This document shows, piece after piece, positions 24,389 through 32,524 of a stretch of 43,816 bases of DNA. Origin of the DNA: Clostridia bacterium (GTDB lineage: Bacteria > Bacillota > Clostridia > RGIG6154); assembly GCA_017626145.1 (NCBI GenBank), contig JAGAJK010000098.1, positions 1 through 43,816 of the forward strand. The letters run 5' to 3'. The notes beneath the pieces are model-generated. The model saw nothing but the letters and a program-made list of their open reading frames with translations. It ran no database searches and was not told the DNA's origin. How positions within the stretch are numbered: the stretch's first letter is position 1; every line of letters starts with the position of its first letter. The position numbers and the translations under genes are program-made.

Positions 24389-25416
24389 TGGACAAAGCAG
24401 AAAAATTAATCTCAAAGCTTGATAAAAACTCGCTTGTTTATATAACAACACCCGAAAATATAAAATATTTTTCGGGTGTTGATGTTGAAGGCTGTCTTAT
24501 AATTACTAATGGTCATAAGGCTATAGTAACCGACGGCAGATACACCGAGGTTGCCAAAAGCAATGCTTGTGGCTTTGAAGTAGTTGAAGATGTAAATCAC
24601 AGCCGAGAGTTGAAAAAGTTTTCAAAAAAAGTGCTTTTTGAACCTGACATATCTTATCTGGATTATGAAAAGCTTAAGGCGGCAGATTTAAAGACGGAAA
24701 AGCTTGAAGTAAACCTTGATTTTTTGAGAAGCGTAAAGGATGAACAGGAAATTGCTTATCTTAAAGAAGCTGCTGAAATTGCCGAAAAAGCGCTTGTTAA
24801 AACCCTTGAAGTAATTAAGCCGGGTGTTACAGAAAACTTTGTTAAAGCCACTTTGGAATATAATATGGCACTTCTTGGTGGTGAAAAAACTTCATTTGAT
24901 ACAATTTGTATTTCAGGAACCAAAACGTCTCTGCCTCACGGAACACCTTCGGATAAGGTGATAGAAAAAGGCGATTTTCTTACAATAGATTTCGGATGCA
25001 GGAAAAACGGGTATTGCTCCGATATGACAAGAACTTTTGCAATAGGAACTGCAACAGATGAAATGAAGGAGGTTTACGAAACTGTGTTAAAGGCACAGCT
25101 TGCAGCAACTGAATTTATTAAAGCGGGAATTAAATGCTCGGATTGTGACAAGGTTGCCCGTGACATTATTAAAAACGCAGGCTACGGCGAAAAATTCCGC
25201 CATTCTTTAGGTCACGGCGTAGGGCTGAAAATTCACGAGATGCCTGTTCTGTCTCCGAAATCTGATTCGGTTCTTGAAAACGGTAATATAGTAACTGTTG
25301 AACCTGGAATATATATTGAAGGAAAAATGGGGGTAAGAATCGAAAATACTGTGATTGTTACCGATGAAAAATGCATAGAATTACAAAAAATGGATAAAAA
25401 TCTTATTATATTATAA
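24388..25416 (+). CDS. M24B Xaa-Pro aminopeptidase (YqhT/PepP-like)
   Basis: A 342-residue cytoplasmic metallopeptidase with a creatinase-like N-terminal domain (about 1-115) and a pita-bread catalytic domain. The dinuclear metal ligands are visible: Asp201 (TIDFG), Asp212 (CSDMTRTF), His276 (HSLGHGVG), Glu305 (VEPGIY) and Glu319 (RIENT). Members remove N-terminal residues before proline. aroQ-pepP-efp is a common clostridial gene order, which fits the efp gene just downstream. Confidence 0.92.
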   Translation: MDKAEKLISKLDKNSLVYITTPENIKYFSGVDVEGCLIITNGHKAIVTDGRYTEVAKSNACGFEVVEDVNHSRELKKFSKKVLFEPDISYLDYEKLKAADLKTEKLEVNLDFLRSVKDEQEIAYLKEAAEIAEKALVKTLEVIKPGVTENFVKATLEYNMALLGGEKTSFDTICISGTKTSLPHGTPSDKVIEKGDFLTIDFGCRKNGYCSDMTRTFAIGTATDEMKEVYETVLKAQLAATEFIKAGIKCSDCDKVARDIIKNAGYGEKFRHSLGHGVGLKIHEMPVLSPKSDSVLENGNIVTVEPGIYIEGKMGVRIENTVIVTDEKCIELQKMDKNLIIL

Positions 25417-25434
25417 GTATTTTTGTAAAAAGAC

Positions 25435-25463
25435 TTGAAAAAATAACCATTTTGTTGTAAACT
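25435..25463 (+). promoter_or_regulatory. Probable efp promoter
   Basis: TTGAAA (25435-25440), 17-base spacer, TAAACT (25458-25463). It lies in the 91-base gap between pepP and efp. Confidence 0.6.
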
Positions 25464-25507
25464 ATAGTAGAGTGTTAGTACAACAAATAATATTTGGAGG
25501 TTTATAT

Positions 25508-26065
25508 ATGATAACAGCAGGAGATTTTAGAAACGGTGTTACATTTGAAATGGAAGGAAATGTTTATCAGATCGTTGAATTCCAGCATGTAAAACCCGGT
25601 AAAGGTGCAGCTTTTGTAAGAACAAAAATTAAGAATGTTATTACAGGCGGTGTAGTTGAAAAAACATTCAGACCTACTGAAAAAATGGAAAAGGCACATA
25701 TCGACAGAAGAGATATGCAGTTCTCATATGCAGACGGTGATTTATATTACTTTATGGATAACGAGACATTTGATATGCTTCCTATCAACGCAGATCAGGT
25801 AGGCGATGCACTTAAGTTCGTTAAAGAAAATATGGATTGCAAGATTCTTTCATACAAGGGTAACGTGTTCGGTATTGAACCACCTACTTTTGTTGAACTT
25901 ATGGTTTCTGCAACAGAACCCGGCGTAAAGGGTGACACAGCTACAGGTGCAACAAAGCCTGCAACTTTGGAAACAGGTGCAACAATTATGGTTCCTCTCT
26001 TTATTAATGAAGGAGAAATGATTCGTGTTGATACAAGAACAGGCGAATATATGGAAAGAGCGTAA
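25508..26065 (+). CDS. efp: Elongation factor P
   Basis: A 185-residue translation factor that relieves ribosome stalling at proline runs. The three-domain family sequence begins [20 protein letters not shown]. The tip loop [10 protein letters not shown] places Lys32 exactly at the Bacillus position that carries 5-aminopentanol, so this is the Lys32-type EF-P rather than the Arg type. The C-terminus ends with the family [14 protein letters not shown]. The start at 25508 follows TTGGAGG; an upstream GTG at 25472 is rejected. The next gene follows by 36 bases. Confidence 0.97.
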   Translation: MITAGDFRNGVTFEMEGNVYQIVEFQHVKPGKGAAFVRTKIKNVITGGVVEKTFRPTEKMEKAHIDRRDMQFSYADGDLYYFMDNETFDMLPINADQVGDALKFVKENMDCKILSYKGNVFGIEPPTFVELMVSATEPGVKGDTATGATKPATLETGATIMVPLFINEGEMIRVDTRTGEYMERA

Positions 26066-26101
26066 TTGTATTTATTTCAAAAAAGAAAGGGTGTTTTATT
26101 G

Positions 26102-26509
26102 ATGGCAACATTAAAAGAAAAAGCAGCATACCTTAAGGGGCTTGCAGAAGGTATGGGTATTGATGAAGCTAAAAATGAAAATAAGCTTATTTTAAAATTA
26201 ATCGAGCTTGTTGACGATATGTCAGAAAGAATCGATGACCTTGAGGATTACCTTGACGAGCTTGATGCTAAGGTTGATGAAATCGATGAAGACCTTGGTG
26301 CAGTAGAAGAAGATTTCTACGATGAAGATGAAGATTTAGATGATTTTGATGATGAAGACGATTATGATTTCGATGATGACGATATCTATGAATTTTCATG
26401 TGATAACTGCGGAGACAGCGTGTTTATAGATGGTGATTTACTTGACAGTGATGAACCGTTAACCTGTCCTTCATGCGGCGAAGAAATCAAAATTCCTTTG
26501 GAAGACTAA
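26102..26509 (+). CDS. CD1247-type acidic coiled-coil zinc-ribbon protein
   Basis: A 135-residue protein. The N-terminal helical part (MATLKEKAAYLKGLAEGMGI, about 1-60) matches the CD1247 N-terminal domain family of clostridia. A run of Asp/Glu residues follows (about 70-95), then a zinc ribbon with two Cys-x-x-Cys pairs (CDNC and CPSC). Function is unknown; the zinc ribbon and acidic tract suggest an RNA-polymerase- or ribosome-associated role, which is inference. The ATG at 26102 follows GAAAGGG; a TTG at 26066 is rejected. It probably shares the efp transcript and ends at a terminator. Confidence 0.82.
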   Translation: MATLKEKAAYLKGLAEGMGIDEAKNENKLILKLIELVDDMSERIDDLEDYLDELDAKVDEIDEDLGAVEEDFYDEDEDLDDFDDEDDYDFDDDDIYEFSCDNCGDSVFIDGDLLDSDEPLTCPSCGEEIKIPLED

Positions 26510-26514
26510 TTACT

Positions 26515-26550
26515 AATCCCGAAAGCCCTGTCGGGCTTTTGGGATTTTTT
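26515..26550 (+). terminator. Intrinsic terminator after the efp/CD1247-type genes
   Basis: A 13-bp stem with one G-U pair (ATCCCGAAAGCCC with GGGCTTTTGGGAT) and a TGTC loop is followed by TTTTTT. Confidence 0.92.
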
Positions 26551-26575
26551 ATGTTTTAACGTTGGAGGTAAATTT

Positions 26576-28285
26576 ATGAAGTTTGAAAAACTTGTTGGAG
26601 AGCATTTCAGGGAAAAACCGTCAGATTGTGTTGTTGACAGCCATGCTCTGATGGTACGTGGCGGTTATATAAAATATGTGGCGAACGGTATTTTTTCGTC
26701 ATATATGCCCCTTAGAAGAATAACAAAAAAGATTGAACAGATTATACGTGAGGAAATGGATGTAATCGACGGTCAGGAGGTACAGTTCCCCGTGGTTATG
26801 CCTGCATCACTTTGGGAAGAATCAGGAAGATACGAGAGCATTGGAAAAGAGCTTATGCGTTTTAAGGACAGAAATAATTCACCTCTTGTTCTTGGTATGA
26901 CCCACGAGGAAGCGGCAGTTCAGCTGGTACGTGAATATGCACACAGCTATAACAATTACCCATTTATGATTTATCAGATTCAGACTAAATTCCGTGATGA
27001 AGCAAGACCGAGAGCGGGTTTAATACGTGTCCGTGAATTTACTATGAAGGATGCTTATTCATTCCATACAAGCCAGGAAGATTTAGAGCAGTATTACGAT
27101 AAGTGCCACAAGGCATATGAACGTATTTACGAAAGAGCAGGTCTGCCTGAGGTTATTTCTGTGGCGTCCGATTCGGGTATGATGGGTGGAAGTATTTCTC
27201 ATGAATTTATGCTTCTCACTCCAATCGGCGAGGATTCTATAGTCATTTGTAACGAATGTGATTACCGTGCAAATATGGAAGCTTCCGAATGTATTGTAAA
27301 CAATAAAAAGGACGAAGTATCTGAAGAACTTAAATTAGTTCACACACCTGATATACATACTATTGAAGATGTATGTAAGTTTTTAAATACCGATGAATCA
27401 AAATCCTGTAAGGCAGTTGTTTACCAGAGAAATCACGATGACAGCTATGTTGTTTTATTTATAAGAGGCGATTATGAAGTAAATGAAACAAAGCTTACAA
27501 ATTATTTAGGCTGCGATATTCACCCTGCAGTTATTACCGAAGAATGCGGACTTAATGCAGGTTACATCGGACCATATAATTTAAAAGGTGATTTTACTGT
27601 TTTATTTGACCGTTCACTTGAAAACACAAACAACCTTTCTTGTGGCGGCAATGTAGAAGAATATCATTATACAGGTCTTGATATAGCAAGAGATATTGAA
27701 AACGTGGAATTTAACGATTTTGCAAAGATTAAGGAAGGCGGAATCTGCCCTTGCTGCGGCAAGCCGGCAATTACTATTTCAAGAGGTATTGAGGTAGGTA
27801 ACATATTCCAGCTTGGTACTAAATACACAAAATCAATGAATATGACTTATACTGACAGCAACGGAGAAGCACAACATCCTATTATGGGATGCTACGGTAT
27901 AGGTGTAGGAAGACTTGCAGCAGCTATTTGCGAAGCACATCACGATGAATACGGTCCAATCTGGCCAATGTCTGTTGCTCCCTGGCAGGTACACCTTTGT
28001 GCAGTTCGTGCCGATAATGCTGAGGTTAAGGCTTACGCAGATAAATTATACGAGGACTTAAAGGCAAAGGGTGCAGAAGTAATGTACGATGACCGTGTTG
28101 TTTCAGCAGGTGTTATGTTCTCCGATGCCGACCTTTTGGGTATTCCACTCCGTGTTATCGTAAGCCCACGTAATATGAAGCAGAACATCGTTGAAATATC
28201 TTCAAGAGATAAATCCTTCTCCGACAGTATCCCGATGGATTCAGCGTGCGACAAGATAATAGAAACAATTAATTCATTTAAATAG
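26576..28285 (+). CDS. proS: Prolyl-tRNA synthetase, bacterial type
   Basis: A 569-residue class II synthetase that charges tRNA-Pro. The catalytic core shows VMPASLWEESGRYE, LGMTHEEAAVQLVRE, RDEARPRAGLIRVREFTMKD and, after the insertion, CYGIGVGRLAAAICE. The INS editing domain (about 220-400) marks the bacterial ProS type. The anticodon-binding domain covers about 465-569. ATG at 26576 follows TTGGAGG. No T-box is visible in the 65-base gap upstream. Confidence 0.97.
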   Translation: MKFEKLVGEHFREKPSDCVVDSHALMVRGGYIKYVANGIFSSYMPLRRITKKIEQIIREEMDVIDGQEVQFPVVMPASLWEESGRYESIGKELMRFKDRNNSPLVLGMTHEEAAVQLVREYAHSYNNYPFMIYQIQTKFRDEARPRAGLIRVREFTMKDAYSFHTSQEDLEQYYDKCHKAYERIYERAGLPEVISVASDSGMMGGSISHEFMLLTPIGEDSIVICNECDYRANMEASECIVNNKKDEVSEELKLVHTPDIHTIEDVCKFLNTDESKSCKAVVYQRNHDDSYVVLFIRGDYEVNETKLTNYLGCDIHPAVITEECGLNAGYIGPYNLKGDFTVLFDRSLENTNNLSCGGNVEEYHYTGLDIARDIENVEFNDFAKIKEGGICPCCGKPAITISRGIEVGNIFQLGTKYTKSMNMTYTDSNGEAQHPIMGCYGIGVGRLAAAICEAHHDEYGPIWPMSVAPWQVHLCAVRADNAEVKAYADKLYEDLKAKGAEVMYDDRVVSAGVMFSDADLLGIPLRVIVSPRNMKQNIVEISSRDKSFSDSIPMDSACDKIIETINSFK

Positions 28286-28292
28286 AATAATG

Positions 28293-28330
28293 AAGGGGCT
28301 GTCTCACTAAAAAAGTGAGACAGTCCCTTT
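28293..28330. terminator. Bidirectional terminator between proS and the nitrilase-GDPD gene
   Basis: A 16-bp stem with one G-U pair (28293-28308 pairing with 28314-28329, core CTGTCTCACT/AGTGAGACAG) is followed by TTTT. The two convergent genes end on either side. Confidence 0.9.
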
Positions 28331-28334
28331 TGAT

Positions 28335-29939
28335 TTATTTGTAATTTTTAACTACCTGCGAAATTATGTTGTAGTCATTTGTAAGGATTGTATCAATTCC
28401 CATATCCAGAAATTCTTTTGTTTCTTTTTCATCGTCCGACCAGAATACGTTGCATATAATTCCGTGTCGGTGGGCTTTGTCAATCATTTCTTTGTTAAAA
28501 TAAGGCTTGTAAAGCTGAACCTTTTCACAGCCGAATTCAATGGCACGGTCAACAATTTCATAAGGTCTGTCCGCAAGGTGGCCTACACATACAGGAAAAT
28601 CCGGTGCATACTTTTTAAACTGCTTAATCATAATATCTGTTTCAAGCATAAAGTAAACATACTTTTCACAGTCATATTTCCTTATAAGAGAAATAATTTT
28701 TTTCATTGAATCTTCGGGATATTCTTCGGTGTAGGAGAGAGGCTTTACGTGAATGTTCATTATAACGTGACAGGAAAATTTCTTTAAAATCTCTTCAAAT
28801 TTAACAATTTTCATTCCCTTGAATTTTTCACTAACCTTTGAGCCGAAATCAAATTTTTCAAGCTCTTCTAAAGTATACTCGTGAATGTACCCTTTTCCGT
28901 CACTTACACGATCAAGGAAATTGTCGTGAATTGAAACAATTTCACCGTCTTTAGTTACACGAATATCAAATTCGATCTCTTCGGCACCCATTGCAATTGC
29001 CGCACCGAATGCAGGCATAGAGTTTTCAGGGGCAACAGAACTGAATCCACGGTGAGCGCAAACCCTCGGATATGGCATAATAGATTCATTCTTAACTATT
29101 GCACTTCCTGCAGGTCTGTATTTCCATGGACGTCTGCCTTTTTCAATGTATTCATAGTGAGGAGAATCGGGATTGCCAAAGCCCGCAGGCTTTAAATATT
29201 TTTTATTAATGTCAATATCAACGGTTTCAAGCCCGATGCGGCTTTTCATATTTGATAAAACCTTGCCATCAGGTGCAACAACCATACTTGAACCGCAAAG
29301 AGAAGAATTTTCATCCATTGTAACGGAAGATCGGATAACGTATGCATTTGTATTGTATGCTAAAAACCTCGTCATAATTTCAAGGGCATCGTGAGTGTCG
29401 CTCCTCTGATGTGAACAGCCTATAATAACATCAAGCTTCTGCCTTGCCATATTTGCAAAAGCTTCGTAAAAATAAAAGTCATAACAAACTAAAAATCCAA
29501 AACGAATACCTTCAATTTCAATAACGGTAGGCTCCGAAAACTCAAAGGAGTAATCAGAGTCAAGCTTCATAACGGAAACCTCACCGGGTACTAAATGTTG
29601 CTTGAAATATGTACCTGCCAAAGACCCGTCACGGTTAAAAGCATAGGTTGTATTTCTGTAACCCTTATCTGTTTTTGAGCGTGCATTAATGAATAAAATG
29701 GCATGGCATCTTTTTGCGGTAGCGGAAGCTTCATTTAAAATTCTTTCATTATATTTTTTAACACTTAAGTCATTTTCTTCTTTGGTTTTCGCATGGCAGG
29801 GAATATCGGTCGATTCAGGCATAACAATAATATCCATCGAATCGTCACAGCTTCTTAAAAGCTCCAGCTCCATTTCAAAATACTCATCAGACTTTGAATA
29901 ATCTACCGAGTATTTAGGCTGTATTGTACATACTTTCAT
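28335..29939 (-). CDS. Nitrilase-family hydrolase fused to glycerophosphodiester phosphodiesterase
   Basis: A 534-residue two-enzyme fusion without a signal peptide. Residues 1-270 form a carbon-nitrogen hydrolase with catalytic Glu42 (MPESTD), Lys113 (YFKQHLVPGE) and Cys152 (LVCYDFYF). Residues about 290-534 form a GDPD TIM barrel with the HRG motif at 296-298, Glu323 and Asp325 (EEIEFDIRVTKDGE) and His338 (SIHDNFLDR). A linker near 265-290 joins them. The two activities suggest stepwise breakdown of a lipid or metabolite carrying both an amide and a phosphodiester, such as an N-acyl glycerophospho-ethanolamine, but this is speculation. Confidence 0.88.
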   Translation of the reverse strand: MKVCTIQPKYSVDYSKSDEYFEMELELLRSCDDSMDIIVMPESTDIPCHAKTKEENDLSVKKYNERILNEASATAKRCHAILFINARSKTDKGYRNTTYAFNRDGSLAGTYFKQHLVPGEVSVMKLDSDYSFEFSEPTVIEIEGIRFGFLVCYDFYFYEAFANMARQKLDVIIGCSHQRSDTHDALEIMTRFLAYNTNAYVIRSSVTMDENSSLCGSSMVVAPDGKVLSNMKSRIGLETVDIDINKKYLKPAGFGNPDSPHYEYIEKGRRPWKYRPAGSAIVKNESIMPYPRVCAHRGFSSVAPENSMPAFGAAIAMGAEEIEFDIRVTKDGEIVSIHDNFLDRVSDGKGYIHEYTLEELEKFDFGSKVSEKFKGMKIVKFEEILKKFSCHVIMNIHVKPLSYTEEYPEDSMKKIISLIRKYDCEKYVYFMLETDIMIKQFKKYAPDFPVCVGHLADRPYEIVDRAIEFGCEKVQLYKPYFNKEMIDKAHRHGIICNVFWSDDEKETKEFLDMGIDTILTNDYNIISQVVKNYK

Positions 29940-29973
29940 GATATAAATATTCCCTTCATTTCGTTATGTATAT

Positions 29974-30002
29974 ATTATACTATTTATTGCAGTTTTTTGC
30001 AA
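29974..30002 (-). promoter_or_regulatory. Promoter of the nitrilase-GDPD gene
   Basis: On the minus strand TTGCAA (30002-29997), 17-base spacer, TATAAT (29979-29974). Confidence 0.7.
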
Positions 30003-30031
30003 ATAAAAAATAATCAAAAAATTGAATTATC

Positions 30032-30060
30032 TTGATATTTTAAAATAAATATGATATACT
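30032..30060 (+). promoter_or_regulatory. Promoter of the BspA-like gene
   Basis: TTGATA (30032-30037), 17-base spacer, TATACT (30055-30060), with a TGA extended -10. Confidence 0.78.
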
Positions 30061-30094
30061 CAAAAATGAAATGAAATATAAGTGAGGGAAAAAT

Positions 30095-32146
30095 ATGAAA
30101 AATAAAATTCTTACTCTGGCAGTTTTATGTATTTTAATTATTATGTTTTCACTCCCGGTTTTTGCTGAAGATTATTATGTTTCCGGATCATGTGGTAATC
30201 TGCAGTGGGAATTCAATAACGGAACACTTACTATCAGTGGTATTGGTGAAATGGATGACTACGTAAGTGGAGGTTCACCGTGGTTGTGGTATGTTGAAAG
30301 TGATGATATTAAAAAGGTTGTAATTGAGGAAGGCGTGACTAAAATCGGAGCACATGCATTTGAATATCATGCAAATCTCTGTGAGGTAGTTATTCCGGAT
30401 ACGGTAACAGAAATAGGCGACTTTGCCTTTACCGAAAGTCCTTTAGGAGAAATTGTAATTCCGGGAACGGTAAAGAAAATTGGTAGGGGAGCATTTATGC
30501 TTGCGGTTTATGATGTTACGCTTTGCGACGGAACAGAAACAATAGGCGCAGAAGCTTTTTCTGATTGCACAAGCTTAACAGAAGTAACCATTCCGGCATC
30601 TGTAAAGACAATAGGTCAGTATGCCTTTGCATATTGTGAATCACTTGAAAAAGTTACTTTTAATAAAGGTATAGAAAAAATAGGTGACTATGCATTTGAG
30701 TCTTGTTTTGCTCTTTCAGATGTATATTTTAATGCACCGGAAAGTGGTTGGGATAAAGTTGTTATAGGAAAAGGCAACGAATGTATGACATCTTCAAAAT
30801 TTACCTTCTTGCCCGAAAATGAGCTTAGTTGGGAAATCGTAAATGATGTTTTAACAATAAAAGGCACAGGAAAAATTCCTGATTATACAAGCAAGAATCC
30901 CGCTCCTTGGTCAGCATACAAAGAAACTGTAACAAAAATAACAGTAGCAGAGGGAATAACAGGAATAGGAAATCAAAGCTTTTCAGGTATGAAAAATGTT
31001 AAGTTGGTAGTACTTCCCGAAAGTCTTGTGAAAATCGGAAAATCTGCTTTCATAAATTGTGAAAAGCTTGAAACCGTTGAAATGTATGGTTCTGTTAACT
31101 ATATAGGTCAGTATGCGTTTACGGGTTGTTCTGTGTTGTCCGATATAAATGTATCAGGCACAAAAGAAGATTACGAATCACTTATTATCGAAAAAGGTAA
31201 TCTTGATTTTGAAAGAGCATATATTACATATTCATCAGAATTTGGTAAAATTTATGCATCTATGAGTATCTATGCGAAGTGGATTTATGATGAAAACACA
31301 AACACACTTACAATAACTAACTATCCACACATCACGTCAAGGGATATGCTTAACTACAGAACGGAAAATGATGTTCCTTGGCATGAATTTATGGATGAAA
31401 TAAAGACTGTAAAAGTAAGCGGTGTTTCGAGCTTGGGAAGTCGTTCTTTATTCGGAGCAGATAATTTGAAAACAGTTACTATACTTGAACCGGTGGCTAC
31501 AATAAAATCCTGGAGTTTCTTTAACTGTAATACAGTTCAAAGTGTAAGATTACCGGCAACACTTGAAACTGTTGGTACCGGTGCATTTTACGGTAACGAT
31601 GCTTTAGATAGTGTTATATATGATGAAACTGCCGATACTTACGATACAATGACTATAGGTAAAAGTAATGAAGATTTACTTCGTACAGAAACAAAGACTA
31701 TCGACGGATTCCGTGGTTTCCAAGGAGGAGCCGTTTATTGGAAATACGAAAAGTCTGGCGAAAAAGGAATACTTACTTTATGTGGCAAAGGTGCTATGAC
31801 AACTTTAAATTCTTCCGATGAACAGCCTTGGCTTGAATATCGTGAGAAAATTACAGACATTGTTGTTGAAGATGGTATAACGACTGTTTCAAAATACGCA
31901 TTCAGTGAATTTAGTAATCTTAAAACAGTTACTCTTGGAAAAAATGTGTCGAAAATCAGTGCGTTTTCATTCCAAAATTCAACTTTAGAAACAATAAATA
32001 TTCCAAAATCGGTTACTTTAATCGGATTGTCAGCGTTCGATGGTTGCAGTAGTCTGTGGAATGCAAATTATGAAGGTACAGATAAAGACTTATCTTTAGT
32101 TACAATTAATTCAGGTAATAACTTACTGAAAAAAGCAATATATTAA
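30095..32146 (+). CDS. Secreted BspA-like leucine-rich-repeat protein
   Basis: A 683-residue exported protein with a signal peptide (MKNKILTLAVLCILIIMFSL, cleavage after VFA near residue 24). Four modules follow, starting near residues 28, 240, 388 and 543. Each opens with a W-x-[FY/I]-...-LTI-x-G segment and a Pro-Trp pair, then LRR_5 repeats of the type ITKIGAHAFEYHANLCEVVI. There is no LPXTG, SLH or membrane anchor at the C-terminus, which ends KKAIY. BspA-like proteins of gut Firmicutes are adhesins or surface-binding proteins. Ribosome site GAGGGA. A terminator follows directly. Confidence 0.85.
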   Translation: MKNKILTLAVLCILIIMFSLPVFAEDYYVSGSCGNLQWEFNNGTLTISGIGEMDDYVSGGSPWLWYVESDDIKKVVIEEGVTKIGAHAFEYHANLCEVVIPDTVTEIGDFAFTESPLGEIVIPGTVKKIGRGAFMLAVYDVTLCDGTETIGAEAFSDCTSLTEVTIPASVKTIGQYAFAYCESLEKVTFNKGIEKIGDYAFESCFALSDVYFNAPESGWDKVVIGKGNECMTSSKFTFLPENELSWEIVNDVLTIKGTGKIPDYTSKNPAPWSAYKETVTKITVAEGITGIGNQSFSGMKNVKLVVLPESLVKIGKSAFINCEKLETVEMYGSVNYIGQYAFTGCSVLSDINVSGTKEDYESLIIEKGNLDFERAYITYSSEFGKIYASMSIYAKWIYDENTNTLTITNYPHITSRDMLNYRTENDVPWHEFMDEIKTVKVSGVSSLGSRSLFGADNLKTVTILEPVATIKSWSFFNCNTVQSVRLPATLETVGTGAFYGNDALDSVIYDETADTYDTMTIGKSNEDLLRTETKTIDGFRGFQGGAVYWKYEKSGEKGILTLCGKGAMTTLNSSDEQPWLEYREKITDIVVEDGITTVSKYAFSEFSNLKTVTLGKNVSKISAFSFQNSTLETINIPKSVTLIGLSAFDGCSSLWNANYEGTDKDLSLVTINSGNNLLKKAIY

Positions 32147-32150
32147 AATG

Positions 32151-32183
32151 AAAATTCACCGGCTATCTACCGGTGAATTTTTT
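32151..32183. terminator. Terminator after the BspA-like gene
   Basis: A 12-bp perfect stem (AAAATTCACCGG, 32151-32162, pairing with 32170-32181) with a CTATCTA loop is followed by Ts. The A run on the other side makes it work for the minus strand as well. Confidence 0.92.
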
Positions 32184-32502
32184 AAGTCTTTGACAATTTA
32201 TTATTTTTAATTAAAATGGCCTGATTTTTACCAAGATTGAATATTACAGGATTTTTATCTGTTTCAGTCATAAGATTATTTTCGTCAATAAGATAGACCG
32301 TGTAATCACTTGTAAGATTGATTTCAATTTTATCATCTTCGCCTGTGTTTGTTATAAGAACGGCATTGCTTTTACCGTCAGTTGCTGCAAGTACGTAAAT
32401 GTCGTTGTTTTCGGTTTCACATAACACTTCATTTTTAAGGGAATAAAGCTCGCCGAAGGCTTTAAATTCGTTTTTGAATAAAAAACTCTCCGCAACATAC
32501 AA
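32182..32502 (-). pseudogene. C-terminal relic of a GH39-like gene
   Basis: The frame encodes 106 residues. From residue 12 (EFKAFGELYSLKNEV) onward it aligns with the last 95 residues of the two GH39-like proteins (FKAYNELYKMG... then ALMISNY... and ending in a strand before the stop), matching the C-terminal beta domain. The TIM barrel and catalytic residues are absent. The apparent ATG lies inside the loop of the gpmI terminator hairpin and has no ribosome site, so there is no plausible start. A decayed third paralogue is the best reading; a free-standing beta domain is the alternative. Confidence 0.7.
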
Positions 32503-32517
32503 ACTGCGGAGAGTTTT
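32481..32517 (-). terminator. gpmI operon terminator
   Basis: On the minus strand a 13-bp stem (AAAACTCTCCGCA, complementary to 32482-32494) with a ten-base loop is followed by TTTTT. It begins eight bases after the gpmI stop codon and overlaps the first codons of the GH39-like relic. Confidence 0.9.
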
Positions 32518-32524
32518 AATTAAT

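Noticed and set aside
26300-26400. Low-complexity GAT/GAA-rich stretch as a DNA repeat
   Set aside because: It is the acidic Asp/Glu tract of the CD1247-type protein, in frame and typical of the family.
26551-26575. T-box leader before proS
   Set aside because: The gap after the upstream terminator is about 25 bases, too short for any T-box.
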